A stretch of DNA of 64,000 nucleotides, taken from the NCBI GenBank assembly GCA_026390695.1, contig JAPLFL010000092.1, forward strand, positions 1 through 64,000, read 5' to 3'. This document shows, one piece after another, positions 1 to 7,923 of the stretch. Under the pieces are notes generated by a model that was not told the origin of the DNA, made no database searches, and was given only the letters and a program-made list of their open reading frames with translations. Source of the DNA: Candidatus Kapaibacterium sp. Lineage in GTDB: Bacteria > Bacteroidota > Ignavibacteria > Kapaibacteriales > UBA2268. How positions within the stretch are numbered: the first letter of the stretch is position 1; each line of letters begins with the position of its first letter. Made by a program: the position numbers and the translations under genes.

Positions 1-593
1 TGTCATTCCCGCGCATGCGGGAATCCCCTTCGAGTACAACGTAAAATTATTGAATACTGACTACTTATAGATTAAAAAAAAATGGAAAATTCCAAAATTC
101 TTTAATCCCTTAATCCCCAAAATTTTAGTTCAGACACAATTAGGGCAAAAAACTATGCAAAAGTATGCATAAGGCATTAATAGCCGCTGTTGGAGCATCA
201 TCTCGTTGCATAATGTACTATGCAAAAGTATGCATTTTTTCATTATAAGATGTGCAAATTATGCAAATTTGTTTATAAAGTTGAAGAAATAATGGAAAAA
301 TTTGTGCTTCTTTCATTAGGGGATTCCTGTATGCGCAGGAATGACAGCGCTACTTTTTGGGGGATTCCTGCATACGCAGGAATGACAGCGCTACTTTTTG
401 GGGGATTCTTGCGCATGCGGGAATGACAGCGCTACTTTTTGGGGGATTCTTGCTTATGTGTAAATATGCCCTCTTGTAATTAATAATTCACAATTAATAA
501 TTATCCCGTTTTCCTTTGTAATTTAATTATTTTAAATTAGATTTGTAATTGGTATATTTTGTAGTTCAATTTTATTAACTTTGGAAATTTATT
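1..593. other. Intergenic region at the left edge, with REP-like hairpins
   Basis: No convincing gene is present. The first 30 bases form a REP-like palindrome (attcccgcgcatgcgggaat) that recurs elsewhere in the window. Bases 318-459 hold a 41-bp tandem repeat listed separately. The 68-aa track ORF at 220-426 runs through that repeat and is not credible. The region before pfkA is AT-rich, with a weak promoter-like tatattttg at about 553, but its spacing does not fit a clean Bacteroidota consensus. Confidence 0.6.
318..459. repeat. 41-bp tandem repeat carrying a REP-like hairpin, about 3.5 copies
   Basis: The G-runs that start successive copies lie at about 318, 359, 400 and 441, so the period is 41 bp. 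Each unit contains an imperfect palindrome of the attcctgcatacgcaggaat type, followed by gacagcgctacttttt. The last copy decays after its first 20 bases. The hairpin belongs to the same family as the ones at 1-30, 4691-4833 and 42925-42981. Confidence 0.85.
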
Positions 594-1553
594 ATGAAGA
601 GTATTGCAGTACTGACCAGCGGAGGAGATGCACCCGGTATGAATGCCCATATTCGAGCCGTTACGAGATCAGGATTGTCTCGTGGACTTGATGTATGGGG
701 TGTAATCGGTGGTTTTTCCGGTCTGATCGAAGGTACAATGATCCAGTTAGATCGAAAATCTACTGCCAATATAATAGCATCAGGAGGTACAATACTCAAA
801 ACCAGCCGCTCAAAAGAATTTATGATGCCTGGCGGACGTGCGGCTGCTGCTCAGGTTCTGAAGGAAAAAAGAATTGACGGACTCATCTGTTGTGGCGGTG
901 ACGGCACATTCCACGGTGCTCACTTCTTAGGTCTTGAGCATGGAATTCAGGTAGTTGGAACACCCGGAACTATCGACAATGATATTTATGGCACACAATA
1001 TACCATAGGATATGATACGGCATTGAATACCGCCGTAGAAGCTATTGACCGAATTCGTGACACAGCAGATTCTCATGGCAGAGTGTTTATCATCGAGGTT
1101 ATGGGACGTCATGCTGGTTTTATCGCTATGGAAGTAGGAATTGCAAGCGGAGCAGAATATGTGGCCGTACCTGAGACTGTTACAAATTTAGATATATTAT
1201 ACCAACGAATACTTAAACAAGGCCGCCAGCGCAGAACTATTGTGATAGTCGGAGAAGGTGATGAACTGGGTGGCGCATATCAGATCGGTGCTGCAATGAA
1301 AGATAAATATGACATAGATGCTAAGGTTGCCGTTCTGGGGCATATTCAACGTGGTGGAAGTCCTACAGTTCGTGATCGCGTTTTGGGTAGTCACCTCGGT
1401 GTTGCAGCCGTGGATGCGTTAATTGATGGTATTACCGATGTGATGGTAGGCCGTGTACATGGAGAAATTGAATATACTCCTTTAGAAGATACTTGGTCAA
1501 AGCAAAAGCCATTAGAAAATTACATGATTGAGTTATCAGATTTACTAACTTAA
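594..1553 (+). CDS. pfkA: ATP-dependent 6-phosphofructokinase
   Basis: This enzyme phosphorylates fructose 6-phosphate to fructose 1,6-bisphosphate, the committed step of glycolysis, in the cytoplasm. At 319 aa it matches the usual length of bacterial PfkA. The N-terminus has the nucleotide-binding TSGGDAPGMN. GGDG is at residues 101-104, PGTIDND at 124-130 contains the catalytic aspartate, and MGR at 170-172 contacts the sugar. Glycine at both discriminating positions (GGDG, PGTIDND) indicates ATP rather than pyrophosphate as donor, since PPi enzymes carry GGDD and PKTIDND. The ATG start matches the family N-terminus; there is no clear Shine-Dalgarno sequence. nadK follows about 55 bases downstream and could share the transcript. 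Confidence 0.96.
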   Translation: MKSIAVLTSGGDAPGMNAHIRAVTRSGLSRGLDVWGVIGGFSGLIEGTMIQLDRKSTANIIASGGTILKTSRSKEFMMPGGRAAAAQVLKEKRIDGLICCGGDGTFHGAHFLGLEHGIQVVGTPGTIDNDIYGTQYTIGYDTALNTAVEAIDRIRDTADSHGRVFIIEVMGRHAGFIAMEVGIASGAEYVAVPETVTNLDILYQRILKQGRQRRTIVIVGEGDELGGAYQIGAAMKDKYDIDAKVAVLGHIQRGGSPTVRDRVLGSHLGVAAVDALIDGITDVMVGRVHGEIEYTPLEDTWSKQKPLENYMIELSDLLT

Positions 1554-1607
1554 TTTTTCTTATAATATATATAATTTTCAAGTTACCGACTTTTGCTTAA
1601 TAAAATT

Positions 1608-2495
1608 ATGATGAAAATAGCTTTATTTGAGAATTTCGGAAAAATTCAAGCCTTGCAATGTGCTGAAATTTCCGCTGAAAAATTAATTTCTTTCGGTGCT
1701 GAAATAGCTGCTACTCCCAAGATGCTTACTTCTTTCAGTTCCGATATACGAAATAAAATAATACCTCTTGAATTTCACGATTATGAGAAATATGCTGATG
1801 TCGTTATTTCTTTTGGTGGTGATGGAAATATGTTATCTGCCGGACGATTGTTATTAGGAACAGAAGTACCTATTATGGGAGTGAACGTCGGAAGATTAGG
1901 ATTCCTTGCTGAATTTACAATTAAAGGTTTGGATAAATCGCTACGAGACTTATATGAGGGGAATTATCGTCTGGTTGATCGTTCAGTTTTTGAATTGGAA
2001 TACAATGGTGAGAAATTTTTTGCATTAAATGATTTCGTTCTTGAAAAGAGCGATACTCCGCACATGATCACTGTTCAGGCTTATACTAATAATCACTTTA
2101 TTGGTGATTACCGCGTGGATGGAATTATTATTACAACCCCAACAGGTTCCACGGCCTATTCCCTGTCATGCGGCGGTCCGATTATAGCTCCATCGGCAAA
2201 GGTAATTTGCCTGACACCCATTTCGCCTCACTCTCTAACGCTAAGGCCGCTTGTGGTACCGGATTCTAATGACGTGCGCCTTGATTTATTATCTGCCGAA
2301 AATGGTGCTAATCTGGTTGCTGACGGACAAATTGTTGTTAAAATGAAAAAAAATGAGTCTGTAACCATCAGACAATCTTCATCAGAAGTTAAACTTATTA
2401 AACCTGTTGATAGTACTTATTATGATCTATTACGTGCAAAACTTCTTTGGGCAACTAATGCCGAAGATTTCAACGGGAAATCTACTAATTTTTAA
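1608..2495 (+). CDS. nadK: NAD kinase
   Basis: The enzyme phosphorylates NAD+ to NADP+ in the cytoplasm. The diagnostic GGDGN lies about 70 residues in, followed by NVGRLGFLAEF, a substrate-site ALNDFVLEK and the glycine-rich TTPTGSTAYSLSCGGPI. The C-terminal SPHSLTLRPLV segment is also typical. The track start at 1593 is a TTG that adds five residues. I chose the ATG at 1608, which is immediately followed by another ATG at 1611, because family members begin close to the MKIALF strand; 1611 is equally possible. The gene lies between pfkA and lgt with short gaps, so co-transcription is plausible. Confidence 0.95.
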   Translation: MMKIALFENFGKIQALQCAEISAEKLISFGAEIAATPKMLTSFSSDIRNKIIPLEFHDYEKYADVVISFGGDGNMLSAGRLLLGTEVPIMGVNVGRLGFLAEFTIKGLDKSLRDLYEGNYRLVDRSVFELEYNGEKFFALNDFVLEKSDTPHMITVQAYTNNHFIGDYRVDGIIITTPTGSTAYSLSCGGPIIAPSAKVICLTPISPHSLTLRPLVVPDSNDVRLDLLSAENGANLVADGQIVVKMKKNESVTIRQSSSEVKLIKPVDSTYYDLLRAKLLWATNAEDFNGKSTNF

Positions 2496-2510
2496 ATTTA
2501 TTATATACTT

Positions 2511-3506
2511 ATGAATCCAACTCATTTTATATGGAATGTGCATCCGACCGTAATTTCAATCGGACCTTTTTTAATTAATACAATATATCTGAGAATCGCT
2601 CTGTCTGCATTGCTAATAGGACAATTATTATATTATTTTATTAATATAAACAAGCTTGAAAAAAGTCGCAAAGATAATCTTTCATTATATATCATTTTGA
2701 ATTTTTTAATAATTATCACATTTCAATTTATTATAGCTAATCCCCTGAAATTCCACCCTGAGGTGCGCTGGTATGGATTATTGTTTGCTTTAGCGTTTAT
2801 ATTATGTTATTGGGTACTGCATTATGTCTATGTGCGAGAAGCCAAGCCACTGAAACAATTGGAAGTTTTGACAATTTATCTGATAACTGGAACTGTTTTA
2901 GGCGCCAGACTTGGGCATTGTCTATTTTATGAAGGAGCTTATTATCTTGCCAATCCGGTAGAAATTCTTTTTATATGGAACGGCGGACTCGCAAGCCACG
3001 GCGCTGGAATAGGAGTAACTTTATCTGTAATTTTATTTGCTTATCGGTACGGGAAAAGCGAACTGGTTTGGCTTATGGACAGGGTTTCCTTGGTCGTGCC
3101 TATAGCAGCAACATGTGTAAGATTGGGCAATTTTTTCAATTCCGAGATAATCGGTCGTCCGGCAGATGTTGCTTGGGCAGTTGTTTTTGCAAGATTAAAT
3201 GATGCAACTCCACGTCATCCGTCTCAGCTTTATGAAGCAATTGCTTATATTTTGATATTTATTTTCCTTTTTATAACTTATAAATCCTTTAAAACTGAAA
3301 TACCTAAAGGCAGAATAACCGGTTATTTCCTTACATTTTTATTCAGTGCTCGCTTTCTGATTGAATTTTTCAAAGAAAGGCAGGTCCCGTTTGAGCAATC
3401 TATGTCCGTTGATATGGGGCAGTTACTCAGTTTACCTTTCATAGCATTTGGTATCTTTATGCTGTGGTGGTCGTTCAGGAAAAAGACATTGAATGATGAG
3501 TTATGA
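2511..3506 (+). CDS. lgt: Prolipoprotein diacylglyceryl transferase
   Basis: This inner-membrane enzyme transfers diacylglycerol from phosphatidylglycerol to the lipobox cysteine of prolipoproteins; several genes in this window encode its likely substrates. Recognised motifs are RWYGLLFALAF (about 86), GARLGHCLFYE (131-141), GLASHGAGIG (159-168), the signature RLGNFFNSEIIGR (204-216) and RHPSQLYEA (235-243). At 331 aa it is longer than the roughly 290 aa of the E. coli enzyme. The extra length is an N-terminal segment with about two additional membrane spans before the RWYG motif. The gene starts 15 bases after nadK. Its TGA stop lies inside the first units of the downstream heptamer repeat. 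Confidence 0.95.
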   Translation: MNPTHFIWNVHPTVISIGPFLINTIYLRIALSALLIGQLLYYFININKLEKSRKDNLSLYIILNFLIIITFQFIIANPLKFHPEVRWYGLLFALAFILCYWVLHYVYVREAKPLKQLEVLTIYLITGTVLGARLGHCLFYEGAYYLANPVEILFIWNGGLASHGAGIGVTLSVILFAYRYGKSELVWLMDRVSLVVPIAATCVRLGNFFNSEIIGRPADVAWAVVFARLNDATPRHPSQLYEAIAYILIFIFLFITYKSFKTEIPKGRITGYFLTFLFSARFLIEFFKERQVPFEQSMSVDMGQLLSLPFIAFGIFMLWWSFRKKTLNDEL

Positions 3507-3592
3507 GTTAGGAGTTATAAGTTATGAGTTAGGAGTTATGAGTTAGGAGTTATAAATTATGAGTTATGGGTTATGAGCTAGGAATTATGAGT
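3497..3592 (+). repeat. Heptamer tandem repeat (GTTATGA family) at the lgt stop codon
   Basis: About 13 units of 7 bp (gttatga, gttagga, gttataa and variants) begin at the last codons of lgt and continue downstream. Most units contain TGA, TAG or TAA, and 7 is not a multiple of 3, so stops occur in all three forward frames. A separate 9-bp repeat (tttataaca, four copies) follows at 3611-3646. Similar heptamers follow the stop codons of other genes in this window. Confidence 0.85.
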
Positions 3593-3744
3593 CTCAACAA
3601 GTTTGTTTTATTTATAACATTTATAACATTTATAACATTTATAACATTCCTGCAAATTTGACTGACTCATTAACCTAATCGAATTTAATCTGTTTAATAA
3701 TTTTATAATCTTCTATTCATTTTAAAATTAATTGTAATCATTTT

Positions 3745-4581
3745 ATGCTACAAAATACTTGTAAAATATGTAATTCCAAAAAGATAAATCAGATTAAGCT
3801 TTATAATCAGGAATTTATCAAATGTGAAAACTGTACTATTGTTTATAAAGCTCAAATCCCGGAAAATGATCTACTTAATAACTATTATAAAAAAGATTAC
3901 AAACTTATAGGCGATGAAATAATCGAAACCGAATTTCGCCGTTTATTCCGTGCCACAGAGCAATTAGAGCTTATTAATCTAATTCACAATTATATCCAGG
4001 CTCCAGCTAAAATAATTGATATTGGTTGTGACAATGCTTTTTTTTTAGATACTGCACGTAGATTTGGTTTTGAAGTTACTGGAATTGAGTTGTCTCAAAG
4101 AGCCAGACTATATGCGGAGCAATCCGGAATTCAAATTTTGCAAAGCACCAATGAAACAACGGAGTTGTTTGATTTTGCCATTATGAACCATTCTCTTGAG
4201 CATTTCACTGATCCTGTAACTTTTTTGAGTGAATTGAAAAAAAAATTAAATCAGAATGCATATATTTTAATTCGAGTTCCTGATTTTGACTCAATTTATA
4301 GAAAAATATTTGGAAAAAGATGGATTTGGTTTCAACCAGACAAGCATATATTCCACTTTAATTCTAAATCATTATCAGCAGCGCTAAATAATGCCGGTTT
4401 CGATATCATTTCTCTATTAAGACATAGTCCCAATAATAGATTTACAAAATATTTGTATTATATTTGTAAAACCTTTTTCAAAAAATATTATAACAACAAA
4501 ATCAGCCTTAAAAAAGCCATAGCTCGTCATTATGAGGATTTAACAGGACGAGAAATTCTTTTAATTGCAAAAATAAAATAA
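3745..4581 (+). CDS. Class I SAM-dependent methyltransferase with N-terminal zinc-ribbon motif
   Basis: The 278-aa protein begins with two CxxC pairs (C6/C9 and C27/C30), a likely zinc ribbon. A Rossmann methyltransferase domain follows: motif I is IIDIGCDNAFF at 90-100 and the acidic end of strand 2 is in VTGIELS. NHSLEHFTDP and the HIFHFNSKSL region are typical of the Methyltransf_23-like group often found in surface-glycan or antibiotic-sugar pathways. The substrate cannot be told from sequence. It stands alone between repeat-rich gaps, with no sugar-pathway neighbours. It lacks membrane segments or a signal peptide, so it should be cytoplasmic. Confidence 0.8.
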   Translation: MLQNTCKICNSKKINQIKLYNQEFIKCENCTIVYKAQIPENDLLNNYYKKDYKLIGDEIIETEFRRLFRATEQLELINLIHNYIQAPAKIIDIGCDNAFFLDTARRFGFEVTGIELSQRARLYAEQSGIQILQSTNETTELFDFAIMNHSLEHFTDPVTFLSELKKKLNQNAYILIRVPDFDSIYRKIFGKRWIWFQPDKHIFHFNSKSLSAALNNAGFDIISLLRHSPNNRFTKYLYYICKTFFKKYYNNKISLKKAIARHYEDLTGREILLIAKIK

Positions 4582-4690
4582 GAATATTATCAAAAACTCT
4601 AATCTAATTTATGATTCATATCTCTTCAGTATGTGTCGAATTTAAAAAGTGGCTGTAATATCGTTTCCTACTTGAAGGCTGTCATTTGTG

Positions 4691-4833
4691 CGCATGAGAC
4701 TGTGTGAAAACGATGAAATTCCAATGGATTGTCATTCCCGCGCATGCGGGAATCACCTTCTATTACCAATCAGGGGATTCCTGCATTCACAGGAATGACA
4801 GAAATTGAAGTTTTCACACAGTCTCGCATGCGG
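4691..4833. repeat. Composite inverted-repeat element with REP-like hairpins inside
   Basis: The outer arms gactgtgtgaaaac (4698-4711) and gttttcacacagtc (4810-4823) are perfect reverse complements about 100 bp apart. The match continues imperfectly outward through gcgcat and catgcg. Inside are two REP-like palindromes (cattcccgcgcatgcgggaat and attcctgcattcacaggaat). No transposase is near, so it could be a non-autonomous MITE-like element or a large folded intergenic RNA. In the rest of the 460-base gap (4582-5043) I see only AT-rich sequence. Confidence 0.7.
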
Positions 4834-5043
4834 GAATGACAATAATTCCTTTCATTAAGGAAATGATATAAGAGAGATTCTTCACTTCGCTCCAAATGAC
4901 ATTTTTGGTAAATATTCAACCTACGAGACAGCCTCAACAAGAATAAAAATCACTGAAATTAACAAGAAAATAATTTTTTTGCTCACAATAATATTTATTC
5001 GATGAAAAGACTTCTAACTCTTAAATTTTATGAACTTTATAAA

Positions 5044-5703
5044 CTAACTAAAAGAGGATTGCGAATAGTTAGAACTACCGCCACTTCGACCGAATATTTT
5101 TCTGAAAACCCAGCGTATAATTACTACTAAAGCTATTATAAGAACGATTGATAGAATTACATTCCCGAATGAAAATGTCGGAGGATATGCGCTGACAGTA
5201 CCATCAGGATTATTTATATAAGTCGGAGAAGAATAATAAAATGCAGGATGGAATGGTGTGTGCCAATACCAAGGGCGATAACCCATCATATAACCCATCA
5301 TCAAACCATCAGTAAAGCCACCGTACTGATGAATTACGTAATTGCCACGAACTCCGCTAACAGAGCCCGGGGCTAATGATTTGCGCGGAGCCCCGTATTT
5401 TGAAGTATAGTGATTATTATAGGCTGGAGAACTGCTCATCGACCTATTGCCGCCAAATGAACTTCCACCGGTTGCTGGAGCAGTTGAGCGTGATGAAGGA
5501 TTATTAAATGAACTTCGTGGACTCGGAGCACTTGATTTTGGTGCAGAATAACTGCGTGATCCACCAAAACTTCTTCCTCCACCACCTCTGGAGCCACCAA
5601 AAGAGCCCTTTGAAAATGTAAATTCAGGTAAAATAGACATACCCAAGAAAAGAGCAATAAAAAAAATAGTTTTATATTTCGATAACAGTAAATTCATTTT
5701 CAT
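5044..5703 (-). CDS. Gly/Ser-rich exported protein with C-terminal membrane anchor
   Basis: The 219-aa product starts with a signal peptide (hydrophobic run IFFIALFLGMSIL), then a low-complexity Gly/Ser/Arg tract (SFGGSRGGGGRSFGGS and onward, about residues 33-90). A Pro/Tyr/Trp-rich segment follows (about 110-165), and one membrane helix (VILSIVLIIALVVII, about 177-192) precedes a basic tail. This resembles envelope proteins of unknown role in which a flexible exported region is tethered by a C-terminal helix. The ATG pair at codons 1 and 3 leaves the start uncertain by two residues. The 158-aa gene ends 26 bases upstream on the same strand and may be co-transcribed. Confidence 0.7.
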   Translation of the reverse strand: MKMNLLLSKYKTIFFIALFLGMSILPEFTFSKGSFGGSRGGGGRSFGGSRSYSAPKSSAPSPRSSFNNPSSRSTAPATGGSSFGGNRSMSSSPAYNNHYTSKYGAPRKSLAPGSVSGVRGNYVIHQYGGFTDGLMMGYMMGYRPWYWHTPFHPAFYYSSPTYINNPDGTVSAYPPTFSFGNVILSIVLIIALVVIIRWVFRKIFGRSGGSSNYSQSSFS

Positions 5704-5729
5704 AACAAACTTCTAAAATAATTATTAAA

Positions 5730-6206
5730 TTAAAAAACACTTTCTGTGGACATCGTGTCATCTTCATTTCTGAAGGTAATTTCAGCTTTAAAATCAACAT
5801 GAGTATCAACTTTCTTGGCGGCTGTAAAAAGGCTCTTAAAGCCACTAATGTGATTTGGTGCTTTAATGTGAATAAATAAACTCACTATCCCGTCCAATGT
5901 TTCCTGATTATAGAAGACTTGAGTATTTTCTATATCCCCATTGGATTCAATAGTTAACATCTGCAACTGTTCGGCTTCTTCCTCATCAAATGGAGGATCA
6001 GTAATTTTAATTTTATCGAAATAATCAGTAAAAATCTGTTTAGTGTATAGATTTTTATCTGAACCTTCATATTGAATCACCGCATCAAATGCACCGTCTT
6101 CGTCGATATTAAGAAAAACTTCTTTAACACCGCTTATTGTTTCACCATTTAAATATAAAGCAGTTTTTTCGAGTCTGCCATTGCTTTCTATTGAAAATGT
6201 AGCCAT
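5730..6206 (-). CDS. Small cytoplasmic protein built from two tandem copies of one module
   Basis: The 158-aa protein has no signal peptide or membrane helix. It contains an internal duplication: the N-terminal TFSIESNGRLEKTALYLNGE is matched from about residue 84 by LTIESNGDIENTQVFYNQE, each followed by a similar beta-type stretch (VKEVFLNI versus IVSLFIHI). I do not recognise the family. The start is supported by an AAGGA motif 7 bases before the ATG. The leader attaaggattat also precedes the CZB gene at 9919, so the two may share a translation-initiation context. Function is unknown. Confidence 0.75.
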   Translation of the reverse strand: MATFSIESNGRLEKTALYLNGETISGVKEVFLNIDEDGAFDAVIQYEGSDKNLYTKQIFTDYFDKIKITDPPFDEEEAEQLQMLTIESNGDIENTQVFYNQETLDGIVSLFIHIKAPNHISGFKSLFTAAKKVDTHVDFKAEITFRNEDDTMSTESVF

Positions 6207-6294
6207 TAATAATCCTTAATTAAAATAAAAATACGTCATTTCGACGAAATTGTTTCAAGTCTATTTTATTTATCACCCGAAAATTATTTATAGA

Positions 6295-7431
6295 TTAAGG
6301 AGTGAAAGTAACGACCTTGGCTCCTTTAGATGCATCTTCTTTAGCTTTTATTAATTGAGTTCGGATATATTTAGCGGATTTATTTGCTACAATCTCCATT
6401 TTTATATTAACAGCAGCATAAGTTTCTTTTTCAAATTGATTTTCATTATTTCTCCAAATATCATAAAGCATTGCACCTTCATAGTCTGAGCTTGTTTCTA
6501 CTTCGTTAACACCAGTTGCACCTTTAAAAGTATTCTCACCAATCCACGCATCCAGAGGCTGCCCTTTTACAAAGATTGAGGAATTATTATTTGTGAAAGT
6601 ATTCTTGGAAATATCAACGATTCCGCTAATTCCCAGAAGAGCAAGTCCTGCAGTCTTTGATCCTGAAATCTGATTATTTCTGATTTTTGAATTATCGACC
6701 GTTACTTGTTTATTATTTCCAAAACAAATACCATAGCCATCGGTTGATTTAATTACATTTCCGGCACTAACTCCTATCATATTCTGCTCCATTCCAATAT
6801 CCTTAGGATTAAGCATTATCCCTATACCACCGGTTATTTCATTAGAGTTTTTATAAGATCTGATTTCTTCTATCATATTTTTATTCAAATCACAAAATAA
6901 TGGACCATCAAAGTATATTCCCCAATTGCAATTCTGAACATTAACTTTTTCAATTGAAATTTTACTGGTTCCAAAAGCGCAATAGATGCCGGCACCGACT
7001 ATTTCGTTGAGATTCAGATCAACAATGTTTAGAAAGTTCTTAATTGTCAAATCCGAGACTGATACCTGATAAGCAAGAATGCTAATGGCATTTTTGGGGA
7101 ATCGTGCGATAGAATCATTTTTCCTTAAAAAAGAGCCATCAATCACTGGTGAATGAGTCCCAAGGATACTTAATCCATTTTTATCATGTCCAATAATAAC
7201 TGACTCTGGATAAAAAAGTTGATTAGAATTTTTTCCTTGTCCTTCAATAACGATTTTATCGCCACCAGAGCTGTAATTAATAGCTTGTTGAATTGTTTTA
7301 AAGGGATTTTTAGCACTATTATCAACTTTACCCTTTAAATCATTACCTATTTCGGAATTTACATAAACTACGGCTGCATTCAAACGAATAGATAAACAAA
7401 GGATCAGTGCCGCAAAATAAAATATTTTCAT
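6295..7431 (-). CDS. Secreted right-handed parallel beta-helix repeat protein
   Basis: After a signal peptide (MKIFYFAALILCLSIRLNA) the sequence has the pattern VVYVNSEIGND...NPFKTIQQAINYSSGGDKIVIEGQ, which opens many pectate-lyase-like or DUF1565-type beta-helix proteins. Repeated short strands with asparagine ladders follow (NQISGSKTAGLALLG, NTFTNNNSSIFV). I used the ATG at 7431 rather than the track start at 7461, because the signal peptide begins there and a GGAG lies about 10 bases upstream. No catalytic motif can be assigned, so binding or degradation of a surface polysaccharide is only inferred. No T9SS tail is evident. Confidence 0.75.
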   Translation of the reverse strand: MKIFYFAALILCLSIRLNAAVVYVNSEIGNDLKGKVDNSAKNPFKTIQQAINYSSGGDKIVIEGQGKNSNQLFYPESVIIGHDKNGLSILGTHSPVIDGSFLRKNDSIARFPKNAISILAYQVSVSDLTIKNFLNIVDLNLNEIVGAGIYCAFGTSKISIEKVNVQNCNWGIYFDGPLFCDLNKNMIEEIRSYKNSNEITGGIGIMLNPKDIGMEQNMIGVSAGNVIKSTDGYGICFGNNKQVTVDNSKIRNNQISGSKTAGLALLGISGIVDISKNTFTNNNSSIFVKGQPLDAWIGENTFKGATGVNEVETSSDYEGAMLYDIWRNNENQFEKETYAAVNIKMEIVANKSAKYIRTQLIKAKEDASKGAKVVTFTP

Positions 7432-7592
7432 CAGATTTATACTCCATAAATAAAAAATCATTTTTCAACATGCAATTTAACGAAACAAATTACCAAAAAA
7501 TTGCACGAAAAAAAATAATCAAATTCCGAGCCAAAAAATCTCATTTTGAGACGTTAAACTCATGTAAACAAAATCCTATTTTCTATTTTCAA

Positions 7593-7670
7593 TTATGAAA
7601 TAATAAACATTAATATCATAAATAGAATAAAAATTATTGATAAGAGCGTTAATGGTGATAATTTTTCCAT
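7593..7670 (-). CDS. Possible 25-aa single-span membrane peptide
   Basis: This ORF is too short for the track. It is preceded by a strong Shine-Dalgarno-like GGGGGAG ending 3 bases before the ATG. It encodes a charged N-terminus (MEK) and then one hydrophobic helix (LLSIIFILFMILMFIIS) before a TAA. The design resembles small membrane subunits such as KdpF or transporter accessory peptides, but no specific match can be claimed. It lies 160 bases upstream of the beta-helix gene on the same strand. Confidence 0.4.
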   Translation of the reverse strand: MEKLSPLTLLSIIFILFMILMFIIS

Positions 7671-7923
7671 ATTCTCCCCCTTTATATCGAATATATTACA
7701 TATAAAGAAACACTTAAAGTGGAAAAAGGTTACATAGTTAATTTTTGTACTTGTGCTGTCTCATAAGTTTCGTTCTGTCTTTCCAGGGTATGACAATTTT
7801 TGTAAAATTTTTTCTTTTAATATAGCCTCAAAGAGAAACTTAAAAATAAAGATTGAGAGAATGAAATAAGCTCTCCCCAACCCCATTCAAAAAAATAATT
7901 ACTCGATTATTGCACTGGCAGCT
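7671..7923. other. Intergenic region without recognisable features
   Basis: This AT-rich gap lies upstream of the candidate 25-aa ORF and downstream of the 452-aa gene. I see no hairpin with a U-tract, no repeat family member and no credible ORF on either strand. The plus-strand ORF at 7407-7598 in the track overlaps the beta-helix signal peptide and is a shadow. Confidence 0.5.

Noticed and set aside
4582-5043. A transposon carrying genes in the repeat-rich gap
   Set aside because: Inverted repeats are present, but no transposase ORF or target-site duplication could be recognised.
7407-7598. Plus-strand 63-aa ORF
   Set aside because: It overlaps the signal-peptide coding region of the beta-helix gene and the candidate small ORF on the other strand, with no supporting features.
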